The translations under genes and the position numbers were made by a program. A stretch of 64,000 bases of DNA from an uncultured Granulosicoccaceae bacterium (GTDB lineage: Bacteria; Pseudomonadota; Gammaproteobacteria; CALCKW01). Positions 53,992 through 62,473 of this stretch are shown here, piece after piece (position 1 is the first letter of the stretch; the number at the start of each line of letters is the position of its first letter). The stretch lies in contig CALCKW010000002.1 in NCBI GenBank assembly GCA_937965695.1, forward strand, positions 186,001 through 250,000, written 5' to 3'. A model generated the notes under the pieces. The model saw nothing but the letters and a program-made list of their open reading frames with translations, made no database searches and was not told the DNA's origin.

Positions 53992-55890
53992 TTAGGCCAT
54001 GCCTTCTTCTAGCTCTTTTGCCCCTAGCGACTCGCCAACCGATTCATCTCGGCCAAGATGATGCATCTTTTGCAAGCCATATACAGGTGTAGGCAGCCCT
54101 TCCATGCGCGCCTTAATCTGTAGCGACAGGAATTGGCTGTAGTGCCGTGACTGGTGCAAATTGCCGCCGTGGAACCACAAGGCCTGCTGCTGAGTGGGTT
54201 TCCACATATTGCGCTGCTCGCCTTCCCAAGGACCAGGATCTTTAGGCGTATCCGAACCAAGACCCCAGCATTTGCCCACTTTGTCCGCGACATCTTGTGA
54301 GATCAAATCCGCCGCCCAACCGTTCATTGATCCATAACCCGTGGCGTATACCACAACATCTGCAGGGATCTCTGTGCCATCCGCCAATACAACAGCGTTT
54401 TCGGTGAGGTGATCAATTTGGCCGTTCGCTAATTTTATCGAGCCATCGGCAATCAGGTCACTGGCACCGATATCGATGTAATAGCCCGAGCCGCGGCGCA
54501 AGTATTTCATGAACAGGCCGGAATTATCCGCGCCCCAATCGAGTTGAAAACCGGCTTTTTCAAGGCGCTGATAAAACTCAGCATCGCGTTCGCGAATAGC
54601 GTCATACACGGGAATCTGAAACTGGTGCATGATGCGATACGGCAAAGAGGCAAAAATCAAATCCGCCTTGTTGGTGCTCATACCCGACTGCACCGCTTCT
54701 TCTGAGTAGAGCGATCCCAAGCCTATTTCCATCAGCGAGTCTGACTTGACGATATGAGTGGTTGACCGTTGCACCATGGTGACATCCACATCGTTTTGCC
54801 ACAGTGCCGCGCATATATCATGCGCCGAATTGTTTGACCCGATAACCACCACCTTCTTGCCTTTGCATTCATCTGGACCGGGGTGTTGGGACGAGTGATG
54901 CTGCACACCTTTGAAGACATCATGACCAGCGATGACCGGCATATTGGCTTTGCCTGACATGCCAGTGGCCAAGATGAGTTGCTTGGGCCTAAGCGTGACA
55001 GGCTTGCCTTCTCGTATAACTTCTACTGTCCACTCCCCACTCTCCTCATCATACTTTGCGCTCTCGCAAGTGCTGCTGCTCCAGTAGTTGAGTTCCATGA
55101 TTCGCGTGTACATCTCCAGCCAATCGCCAATTTTATCCTTGGGTGCAAACACGGGCCAGTTGTCAGGAAATTTCATATAGGGGAGATGGTCGTACCAAAC
55201 GGGATCGTGTAAACACAAAGATTTATAGCGGTTACGCCACGAGTCTCCAGCACGAGGATTTTTCTCAATGACAATGGTCGGCACTTTGAGTTGCCGCAAT
55301 CGCGCCGCCAGTGCAATACCACCTTGGCCCCCTCCGATAATTACCGTGTAAGGTTGCTGCGAATAACCCAAATTTGCTCTTTCTTCTTCTAAATCTTCTT
55401 TCCATGTGGTGAGGTGCTTGCCAGTGCCGTGCTTGGCTCCCATAGGGCGGTTACCAAAGAGTGGCTCTTCAAAACCTTTTAACTCCACCAGTGTTGTCAA
55501 TAGCGTCCAGACCAAACCGTCTCGTAAACGCACTAAGCCATAGCCCCTGCCAAGCTTGGTTTCAAACAGAAACCACGCTTCTAGCACACCATCAGTCTCG
55601 GCTGCCTCTTCCTCTGGATTGAGTCGGAAATGATGGGGCTCTATGGCTCCTAGCTGTTTGTCGAGCATATCGATCACTTGATCACGCCCTTCGACAGTTT
55701 TAATGTTCCAAGTAAAAGAGACTAAGTCACGCCAAAAACACTCTTCGCCGAACAAAGCAGCTGCGGCATTGCTGTCTTTAGCACTGAAAGCATTTTCTAG
55801 GTTTTGCAAAAACTGTGTAGCTTTTTCGCTGGCTGTTAAATCACTCACAATCAATTTCTCCTTTTGCGATGCAGCGATTGATGTGGCCAT
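53992..55890 (-). CDS. NTF2-like domain fused to flavin-containing monooxygenase
   Basis: 632 aa. Residues about 25-130 are a SnoaL/NTF2-like fold (FLQNLENAFSAKDSNAAAAL, FWRDLVSFTWNIKTVEG). Then comes an FMO/Baeyer-Villiger-type core: FAD loop VIIGGGQGGIALAARLRQL, the fingerprint FKGVQHHSSQHP, NADP loop VVVIGSNNSAHDICAALW and VVVYATGYGSMNGW. These fused proteins oxygenate ketones, amines or sulfides; the substrate is unknown. It is a single gene between repeat copies C and D. The N-terminal domain may be structural or bind substrate. Confidence 0.85.
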   Translation of the reverse strand: MATSIAASQKEKLIVSDLTASEKATQFLQNLENAFSAKDSNAAAALFGEECFWRDLVSFTWNIKTVEGRDQVIDMLDKQLGAIEPHHFRLNPEEEAAETDGVLEAWFLFETKLGRGYGLVRLRDGLVWTLLTTLVELKGFEEPLFGNRPMGAKHGTGKHLTTWKEDLEEERANLGYSQQPYTVIIGGGQGGIALAARLRQLKVPTIVIEKNPRAGDSWRNRYKSLCLHDPVWYDHLPYMKFPDNWPVFAPKDKIGDWLEMYTRIMELNYWSSSTCESAKYDEESGEWTVEVIREGKPVTLRPKQLILATGMSGKANMPVIAGHDVFKGVQHHSSQHPGPDECKGKKVVVIGSNNSAHDICAALWQNDVDVTMVQRSTTHIVKSDSLMEIGLGSLYSEEAVQSGMSTNKADLIFASLPYRIMHQFQIPVYDAIRERDAEFYQRLEKAGFQLDWGADNSGLFMKYLRRGSGYYIDIGASDLIADGSIKLANGQIDHLTENAVVLADGTEIPADVVVYATGYGSMNGWAADLISQDVADKVGKCWGLGSDTPKDPGPWEGEQRNMWKPTQQQALWFHGGNLHQSRHYSQFLSLQIKARMEGLPTPVYGLQKMHHLGRDESVGESLGAKELEEGMA

Positions 55891-56107
55891 TCAGAGCAAG
55901 AGATTTAACCTGCTCTTGCACCACGACTGCATTCTTTGTAATAAGGCAAGCGGTCGATCTTCAATCGTTGTGTAGAAAAAATAATACGAATTTTGCAGCA
56001 ATATTTAGATGCTTTTAACAAGCGGTTGAAAAGCCTAGGGATGCATAACAATGCAACCTTAGGAGTCAGTTTGGCTGTATCGTAGAAAAGTCAAAAACAG
56101 CAAAACT
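55891..56107. other. Upstream region of the monooxygenase gene
   Basis: 217 bp, A/T-rich, expected to hold the promoter of the monooxygenase gene. No coding frame or repeat was seen before copy D starts at 56108. Confidence 0.35.
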
Positions 56108-56277
56108 TCTAGGGAGCCTTTGGTCAATTCAGGTCAGTAACGTCGGCGTGAAAAATTTGGATCAAGCAAGGCGTTAATCGACGGCAATAGTGGTGCTATT
56201 GGCTAATTTTACAACGCTGCTGAGCCGAACTTATCGCTTCGACAGTGCGAGCATGACTTAATCTGAATTTCCCTAGA
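56108..56277 (+). repeat. Dispersed TIR element, copy D (best preserved)
   Basis: 170 bp. TCTAGGGAGCCT (56108-56119) at the left and AATTTCCCTAGA (56266-56277) at the right. It carries the core hairpin GCAATAGTGGTGCTATTGGC, and the GCTGAGCCGAACTTA and CGCTTCGACAGTGCGAGCAT blocks shared with other copies. An intrinsic-terminator-like hairpin follows 5 bp after it. Confidence 0.82.
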
Positions 56278-56281
56278 CCAA

Positions 56282-56306
56282 CGCCAGTCTAGCATGGCGG
56301 TTTTTT
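56282..56306 (+). terminator. Terminator-like hairpin with no upstream gene on the strand
   Basis: CGCCA (56282-56286), 8-base loop, TGGCG (56295-56299), then G and T6 (56301-56306). This has the form of an intrinsic terminator on the plus strand. The nearest plus-strand gene upstream ends at 39559, so it may end a repeat-derived or small RNA transcript. Confidence 0.45.
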
Positions 56307-56605
56307 CGAGCAAGAGCGTCAAGAAAGTCCATTGTGCCGAAAGCATATAAAAGTATTAGTATTGTATGGCCTGATATCAGGAAAAGACTCAACCCTTGCC
56401 ATCGTTTGAGCCACTAGTCGCTGCCGTGAGTATCAACGTGTTTGCTTTTGAAACAGCCGCAAACGACCGGATCTATGGGCTATTTCGGGTCGCTGCTCAA
56501 AACTGCTGTAATTGTGCGGGTCTTCGGTGCTGCTGGGGGCAACCTAGGGTGCAGATAAGCTTTCTTTAAAAACTTTTACTGAACACCTCGAACACACAAC
56601 AGCGG
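56307..56605. other. Intergenic region, nothing recognised
   Basis: 299 bp between the hairpin after repeat D and the stop of the DUF922 gene. No coding frame, repeat or RNA element was identified. Confidence 0.35.
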
Positions 56606-57136
56606 CTAACATTCCTCGAGGACAACCGTATTGTTGCCTGCATCTCTGCCATGATCTGTCTCACTATCGAATTTGCTTTGCACCGCTCGATTTTCTCGGT
56701 GAATTTCAGCCACCGTTACTTTGACGATTTTATTGAGTGCTTCCCTACTGGACTGCGCAGGTATCGATAAAAGCCCATGCTCCAGTTTTTCTGAAACACC
56801 TTTGCCCAGTTCTACGTGCTTGTTCTCGTGTTTTTGCAAATTCAGATACATAGCATCCCAACTGGATTGCAAACAAGGTGGTGCATTGCGGTAGTCGGCC
56901 CATGTAGGCATATCGATGCTAACACTGTGCTCCACCAAGACTTCGCTTACCGTGTGCCTACCGTTTTTTTCACTAAGCGTATAGCTCAGCGACCAACGAT
57001 GGTTAGTTCGGCCTAACCCGCCCGCTGATCCATTTTTGTTCAACGAAGCGATTAACGCATCGATGTCTGATCCCGTTACTTCGTAAGTATCAATAACCGG
57101 CGTTTGCGCACTCAGACCGAAAGAGTTAAGCATCAA
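56606..57136 (-). CDS. Secreted DUF922-type putative Zn-protease, 5' end unclear
   Basis: 176 aa as an open frame from TTG 57136 (ATG 57133). The zinc-protease motif HENKH (about residues 103-107, HExxH form) within NLQKHENKHVELG, plus YEVTGSDIDALIASLNKNG and RWSLSYTL at the start, match DUF922 secreted peptidases. In frame upstream of the start, codons encode KKIGKLFCFVLTTGL, a good signal-peptide start, but they are preceded directly by TAA and no ATG. An ATG at 57234 with AAGGA before it lies in another frame. A single-base indel near 57178-57184 would join them, so a frameshift is possible. Confidence 0.65.
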   Translation of the reverse strand: MMLNSFGLSAQTPVIDTYEVTGSDIDALIASLNKNGSAGGLGRTNHRWSLSYTLSEKNGRHTVSEVLVEHSVSIDMPTWADYRNAPPCLQSSWDAMYLNLQKHENKHVELGKGVSEKLEHGLLSIPAQSSREALNKIVKVTVAEIHRENRAVQSKFDSETDHGRDAGNNTVVLEEC

Positions 57137-57364
57137 GCCTGTTGTTAAAACGAAACAAAACAGTTTTCCAATTTTCTTTTTAAATCTCTGTGCAAGGCGC
57201 TTGCTCTGAAATAGTTGTGTCTTGAAAATAGCATCAGTTCCTTAAGCGACGAGCCGAGTGCCATTGGCTCGACTCCATGAGCAAGATCGATAGCGACTAA
57301 AAGCACTTAGTTCCGGCGTTTCCCGACCGACATCAGCTACTGGCAAATCCGGTTGATTGGTTTA

Positions 57365-57739
57365 TTACAATGACTGTACCAGCAACGCATGATACTTGGC
57401 ATAAAGCACAACAACGGAAAGAGCAAGGGTCACCATAGCGGGTATCCCGTCCTTCCATGTATCAAAATATAAGTGGCAGACGATAGCGCCCACTGACGTA
57501 CCCAGCAATGCCAAAGCCCCGGTCGCGCCGATATAACCCGGGAACCACAGCGCGACTGCACCAAACAATTCAACAAAGCCGACCACGTGCATAAACGTTC
57601 GATTTAAGCCATATTTTTTAAAAAACTCTAGCTGTGTTTCAAATATATATTTGTGCCAGCCTAGAATTTTTATGGAGCTCGCAAACACGAAGAATACCGT
57701 AAGCAAAACAGAAATCACTGTAACTACTGTTGAATTCAC
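57365..57739 (-). CDS. DoxX-family membrane protein
   Basis: 124 aa with four hydrophobic helices: VVTVISVLLTVFFVFASSIK, then VVGFVELFGAVALWFPG, GATGALALLGTSVGAIVCHL and GIPAMVTLALSVVVLYAKYH. The ASSIKILGW and HVVGFVELFGAVALW pattern is that of DoxX/DoxD-like proteins. It is an inner-membrane protein of unclear function, often linked to redox or stress responses. A short, apparently independent gene. Confidence 0.8.
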   Translation of the reverse strand: MNSTVVTVISVLLTVFFVFASSIKILGWHKYIFETQLEFFKKYGLNRTFMHVVGFVELFGAVALWFPGYIGATGALALLGTSVGAIVCHLYFDTWKDGIPAMVTLALSVVVLYAKYHALLVQSL

Positions 57740-57822
57740 ACTGCGTTCCTAATATTTACATCCAACCGTACATTGAAGCAATGTACACAACCTTGAATCA
57801 AACTGTGGCTCCCGAGGGAACT

Positions 57823-58763
57823 TCAGCGAGTTTTAAGCAACGGGCCGATCACTTCAATCTTGTTGGTCCAGAGATACCCGTCAAAGCCATCCGGCACACA
57901 TGTTAGCGTTATCGCATCGTCGATGCCGCTTGAAAATTCGTCCCCATTATTATGGGCCCCACAGGATCACGTCTGTGCCAGCCTCGCGCATACGCTGAGT
58001 AAACCGGTATGGCCACCCCCACAAGACTAGCCCAATATTCATGGGGACGGCAATGAGACGATCCGAGCAGCTCTGAGGCACATGTCACGTCTCCAACCCA
58101 CGAGCAAAGGTCCATGAGGCATGTTTTTAAATGCTCTCGATCAAAGCCCCTCAATCCCGGCATGGCATTTAATGCTGCGCGCGTCGGCGCTCCACCCCCG
58201 TAAACACCGAAAATCTGCTGCCCCGCTTCCTGTTGAAAAAAGCGCTCTGCAAGCACTTCGCCTTCACGCGGTCGTCGGCTTTTAAAGTTGATCAACAGCG
58301 AGCCCTTCAACTCAGCGCTGAACACCTCAACCAGAGACGGCATCATGCCCACACCTTGCCCTCGCAGCGGGTATGTCTCACCATCGGAGGAAATATTGTA
58401 AGCCACATCGAGTGTTTTTAAATAAGTGAACAACCGCTCTTCTGTCACCCCTTCCCCGTCGGTCTGGCAGGGCAACCGCCAATCGTGAAAAACCGCAAAA
58501 ACATCGTCGAGTGTCAGGTGCACATCCAGCTCGACGACATCTGCCCCCACGTCAAATGCCGCATGCATAGAGGCGAGTGTGTTTTCTACAAAGGTGTGCG
58601 TAACCGGTTCAACGGACGCGGCACGGCAAGTGTCGTTTGAACGTTGATCACCAGCATAGACGTGATGTACGCCACGGTGAGCAATCAGTTTTGGTGCAGC
58701 GTCAGTGCGCCCAGAGGAGAACAGTGATGTGTTACCAAACCAAAGGCTGCTGACGATCAGCAC
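57823..58763 (-). pseudogene. Glycerophosphodiester phosphodiesterase with two frameshifts
   Basis: The open frame 57909-58763 (GTG start) has GDPD catalytic blocks: LIAHRGVHH, FVENTLASMHAAFDVGADVV, ELDVHLTLDDVFAVFHDWRL. The frame loses sense after EYWASLV. Coding continues in the next frame as GWPYRFTQRMREAGTDVILW (shift at the G5/C5 run 58016-58020). It then moves to the third frame as HNNGDEFSSGIDDAITL and GFDGYLWTNKIEVIGPLL (shift near 57954-57960), ending with a TGA at 57823. Both shifts fit single-base insertions in homopolymers. The stretch is a broken gene or a sequencing error. A signal peptide suggests a periplasmic enzyme. Confidence 0.78.
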
Positions 58764-59034
58764 ACCGCCTATCAGTGATTTCTCGGCAAATGATCACATG
58801 TAGATCTTTCTTTTATTAGTCAGGTTTGTCGACACCAGATTTGCGTGTTCGAATTGGGAATTTCATGATCAACCCTCGCGGACCAAGATAATAGTGTGCC
58901 GCTAGCTCTTTCCAAATTGAAGATTTTCAATCTTTAAAAATTGTCAGACTATCCCGATGCGAACTGAGCCTCCAACCTATTCTCATTTGGTTAAATAAGC
59001 GCGCATTTAATTTTCAATGAGACTAGGTTTCTAC

Positions 59035-60654
59035 CTACAACCCTTCCGTGTCTGCCAAGATCATCTCTGCCCCGCGCTGAGCAATCATTAACGTTGGTGA
59101 GCTTGTATTACCGGAGGTGATGGTCGGCATTATCGAAGCATCAACCACACGCAGGCCTTCAATGCCACGCACACGCAGTCGCGAATCGGTGACAGCCATC
59201 GGGTCGTCGGCGCGCCCCATTTTACAGGTACCCACGGGATGGAAGATGGTGGTGCCGATATCGCCGGCGGCTTTTACGAGATCGGCTTCACTCTCAAAGC
59301 CAGGGCCGGGCAGATATTCTTCTGGTTTAAAAGGCGCCAAGGCGGGCTGGGCAACTATTCGACGTGTTAGTGCAATGGAGGCTGCTGCCTTTCGTTGGTC
59401 CGACTCGGCGCTGAGATAGCAGGGTGAAATTTTCGGCATGCTGTGCGGGTCGGGATCGGCTATCTTAACCGAGCCACGCGAATCAGGGCGCAAATTGCAC
59501 ACACTGGCAGTAAAGGCGGGAAAATTGTGTAAGTCATCGCCGAACTTGTCTAGCGATAAAGGCTGAACGTGGTATTCAAGGTTAGGGCTTGATTCTGTTT
59601 CGTGCGATTTTGCAAATAGCCCCAACTGGCTCGGCGCCATGGTCAGTGGCCCACTGCGCTTTAAGGCAAACTCCAAACCCATCATCGCTTTGCCCCAGAG
59701 GCTGTTGGTACGCTGATTCAGCGTGGTGCTGCCTTGTACTTTGTAGATACTTCGTAACTGCAGGTGGTCTTGTAAATTGCCACCCACTCCCGGCAAGTCA
59801 TGTACCACGTCTATTCCCAGCGCTTGCAGGTCCGCGCCTGCACCTATGCCCGAGCGTTGCAAGACGGCAGGTGAACCCAGCGAGCCCGCCGCGAGAATTG
59901 TCTCCGCTTTACTGCGGGCACAGCACTTTTGATTACCTTGCATATACTCAATGCCAGTGACTCGCTTACCCTGCAGCATGAGCTTATCCGTGAGTGCGCC
60001 GGTAATTATCCGCAGATTTGGCCGCGAGCGGATAGGGTCGAGAAAACCACTCACCGCACTCCACCGCAAACCTCGCTTTTGGTTGACTTCAAAACTGTTC
60101 ACACCAAAATTATCGCCGCGATTAAAGTCCTCACTAAACGGGATGCCACTCTGCTGTGCGGCTTCTGCAAAACGATCAAGAATATCCCAGCCTAAGCGCT
60201 GCTTTTCGACGCGCCACTCCCCGTCTGCACCATGCGCTTCATTACCGCCGCTCCAATGGGCTTCCATCTGCTTAAAGCTCTGCAGCACTGAATCCCAACA
60301 CCAGCTGTTGTCGCCACTCAATGAGGCCCACTCGTCGTAGTCACGCGATTGACCACGCAAATACAACATACCGTTGATTAGGGTGCTGCCGCCTAATCCC
60401 TTGCCACGTGCGTAAATAATTGACCGCCCGTTGAGACCAGGTTCAGGCTGGGTGGAGTAACACCAATCGGTGCGCGGGTTGCCAATGCAATAGAGATAAC
60501 CGACGGGGATTTTTGTCCAGATCCATTTTTCGTCGTTGCCCGCTTCCAGCAGCAAGACGGAGTGTTGCGGGTTGGCCGACAGACGATTGGCGAGTACGCA
60601 ACCTGCGGCGCCTCCCCCGGCGATAATATAATCAAACTCACCCATGTCCCGCAT
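59035..60654 (-). CDS. GMC-family FAD oxidoreductase
   Basis: 539 aa. The FAD-binding motif FDYIIAGGGAAGCVLANRLS begins near residue 7. GKGLGGSTLINGMLYLRG and the AAGSLGSPAVLQRSGIG signature follow. The C-terminal active-site region is FHPVGTCKMG and VVDASIMPTITSGNTSSPTL with the conserved His/Asn pair. It resembles choline dehydrogenase and long-chain/aliphatic alcohol dehydrogenases; the substrate is unassigned. Monocistronic. Confidence 0.9.
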   Translation of the reverse strand: MRDMGEFDYIIAGGGAAGCVLANRLSANPQHSVLLLEAGNDEKWIWTKIPVGYLYCIGNPRTDWCYSTQPEPGLNGRSIIYARGKGLGGSTLINGMLYLRGQSRDYDEWASLSGDNSWCWDSVLQSFKQMEAHWSGGNEAHGADGEWRVEKQRLGWDILDRFAEAAQQSGIPFSEDFNRGDNFGVNSFEVNQKRGLRWSAVSGFLDPIRSRPNLRIITGALTDKLMLQGKRVTGIEYMQGNQKCCARSKAETILAAGSLGSPAVLQRSGIGAGADLQALGIDVVHDLPGVGGNLQDHLQLRSIYKVQGSTTLNQRTNSLWGKAMMGLEFALKRSGPLTMAPSQLGLFAKSHETESSPNLEYHVQPLSLDKFGDDLHNFPAFTASVCNLRPDSRGSVKIADPDPHSMPKISPCYLSAESDQRKAAASIALTRRIVAQPALAPFKPEEYLPGPGFESEADLVKAAGDIGTTIFHPVGTCKMGRADDPMAVTDSRLRVRGIEGLRVVDASIMPTITSGNTSSPTLMIAQRGAEMILADTEGL

Positions 60655-60836
60655 CAGGTTTTGGCTCTCTGCTGTTAACTGGATTCAGTTTAGCATTAAG
60701 CGACCTCACATTTGAGAGGGCAAAAACGATAACAGAGCCAATGAAGACTTCGACGTTCTCATTAGCTACGCCATCAAGCTTTTACACTTAGCGAACGTCG
60801 CCCCCAACGCGAGAGTGCGGTGGGAACGCCGACCCC

Positions 60837-61424
60837 CTAAGGTGCAAAAAGCAGACTGAAGCTCACTGGAACTGTGTTTCCAATTGAGATTCCGCCCGCT
60901 AGCTCGGCTAGTTTAGCAATACCAGCCACTAACCCATGGGTCTCCGCTGTGATAATAACTGGCTGAGTGTTGTGCACGACGACAGTTCCGTCATTCAAAG
61001 TGGCCACCCTCAGCAGAAGGCTAATCGGTTGGCTAACACCGTGAAGATCCAAAGTGGCTTCTACCGTCAGCGTTTGTGTGCTGTTTTTTGTTGTAAAAAC
61101 ACTGGGATCGACGCTAGCTTGGATAGTCGCGCTTGGAAACATTTCAGTTTTAAACAGCTCGCGATTAAGGCGCGTGTCTCGAATTTCAATACCGGTATCA
61201 ACGCTGGTTAAATCCATAACCACTGACACCTCTCCGCTTTCAGAGATTTGTCCCTGAACACGGGTGAAGTGATGCGACTCAACGATATGCTGATTCTTGA
61301 CCGACATAAAGTTAATTGTCGATTGCGCGTTATCTAGGGCAAGGCCCGCAGCCAAAGCTGGCTGGCAAGCAACAAGCGCTGCAACAGCAAGCAAACCTTG
61401 GATCTTTTTAAAGGACATCTTCAT
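60837..61424 (-). CDS. YceI-family periplasmic protein
   Basis: 195 aa with GGAG 7 bases before the ATG. A signal peptide (residues 1-25, ending PALAAG) precedes the YceI lipocalin-like barrel: LALDNAQSTINFMSVKNQHI, SVVMDLTSVDTGIEIRDTRL, and LFKTEMFPSATIQASVD. YceI proteins bind isoprenoid lipids and are often induced by acid, alkaline or oxidative stress. It is divergent from the ECF sigma operon 500 bp away, with a dispersed repeat between. Confidence 0.88.
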   Translation of the reverse strand: MKMSFKKIQGLLAVAALVACQPALAAGLALDNAQSTINFMSVKNQHIVESHHFTRVQGQISESGEVSVVMDLTSVDTGIEIRDTRLNRELFKTEMFPSATIQASVDPSVFTTKNSTQTLTVEATLDLHGVSQPISLLLRVATLNDGTVVVHNTQPVIITAETHGLVAGIAKLAELAGGISIGNTVPVSFSLLFAP

Positions 61425-61454
61425 GGTGTCTCCTGACTAATTTTTATGGTTGTA

Positions 61455-61600
61455 ATAGAGAGCATCAGATCAAGTCATGCTCGCACCGTCGATGCACTCA
61501 ATTCGGCCCAGCCGCGATGCACATTTACCCAATAAAACCACGCGGCTGCAAACTACTCTCACCGACGTCACTGACCAAACTTATTCTGAGTCTCCCTAGA
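61455..61600 (-). repeat. Dispersed TIR element, copy E (reverse orientation)
   Basis: About 146 bp on the minus strand. Read from 61600: TCTAGGGAGACTCAGAATAA, then GGTCAGTGACGTCGGTGA, the GCGGCTGGGCCGAATT block, CGACGGTGCGAGCATGACTT and GATCTGATGC, ending with a decayed terminus near 61455. The central hairpin is degenerate. It lies in the upstream region of the YceI gene. Confidence 0.72.
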
Positions 61601-61918
61601 GAAAACACGCGAGCACGGGTTTTATTCCATTTTTTTAAAAATAAATTTGCGGTTATTTTTTCCACCCATTCATGGCTTAAATTTCAAAGAACTCTGAGAT
61701 AGGTACGCAGAACTCAATGGATTTTCACTAGTGACCGTTGCACATTTAAGCTGCTATAGTCGCTATCAACCATTTGGGCAATTATCCTTTTGGTCGCGAT
61801 ATACACATGTGTTGAACGTCTTTTTTGCAAGATATATTTATTCCGCTTTCAAGCGATCAACAGCGCCCTGTGTACATTTGAACTAGCGTAAGCGCCCCTT
61901 GATTTCTACCGGCAACAT
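61601..61918. other. Upstream region of the ECF sigma operon
   Basis: 318 bp between repeat E and the sigma gene. TTGAAC (about 61813-61818) with TATTTA 17 bp downstream is a possible promoter toward the sigma gene. I saw no GGAACT/CGTC-type ECF promoter that I would defend, and no coding frame. Confidence 0.35.
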
Positions 61919-62422
61919 TTGAGAATGCAGCAACCACCCATAGATATTTCTGTGGCACTGACGGATCTACTGCCAAAAGTTTGGGGATTCGCCTGGCGAC
62001 TCACCTGCGACAAGCGTGACGCGGAAGATTTAGTTCAACGCACCTGTGTGCGTGTACTTGAAAAACAACAACAATTTCGCGATGGCAGCTCTTTCCATAG
62101 TTGGGTGTTCACCATCACCCATTCGATATGGAAAAACGAAATCCGCAGCAGGCAGACTCGACCTGTCAGCCTGGTGGATGAAACAACGACAGAGAATGTC
62201 GAAGATGTCTCTCAGGCGAACGCAGAACAAAAAATTCAGCTGATGCAGATTTTACAGTGCATTGAAGCGCTACCGGAAGATCAACGCGCAGCCATATTGC
62301 TTGTGGCCGTTGAAGGATTTAGTTACAAAGAATCCGCTAAAATACTAGATATTCCTATTGGTACAGTGATGAGCCGTTTGGCACGCGCGCGTCAAAGAAT
62401 CTGTGAAAGAACCACGTTATGA
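61919..62422 (+). CDS. ECF-type RNA polymerase sigma factor
   Basis: About 165-167 aa; the start is TTG 61919 or ATG 61925. Region 2 is WGFAWRLTCDKRDAEDLVQR followed by SFHSWVFTITHSIWKNEIR. Region 4 is LPEDQRAAILLVAVEGFSYK, then ESAKILDIPIGTVMSRLARA. The gene downstream encodes a membrane protein of anti-sigma type, so sequestration at the membrane is the likely control. The divergent YceI gene is a candidate target, by position only. Confidence 0.9.
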   Translation: MRMQQPPIDISVALTDLLPKVWGFAWRLTCDKRDAEDLVQRTCVRVLEKQQQFRDGSSFHSWVFTITHSIWKNEIRSRQTRPVSLVDETTTENVEDVSQANAEQKIQLMQILQCIEALPEDQRAAILLVAVEGFSYKESAKILDIPIGTVMSRLARARQRICERTTL

Positions 62423-62473
62423 TAGTCAGACGCATGCTGTTAATGTCACGAAAGAGACTGGGGAGGAATCCCA

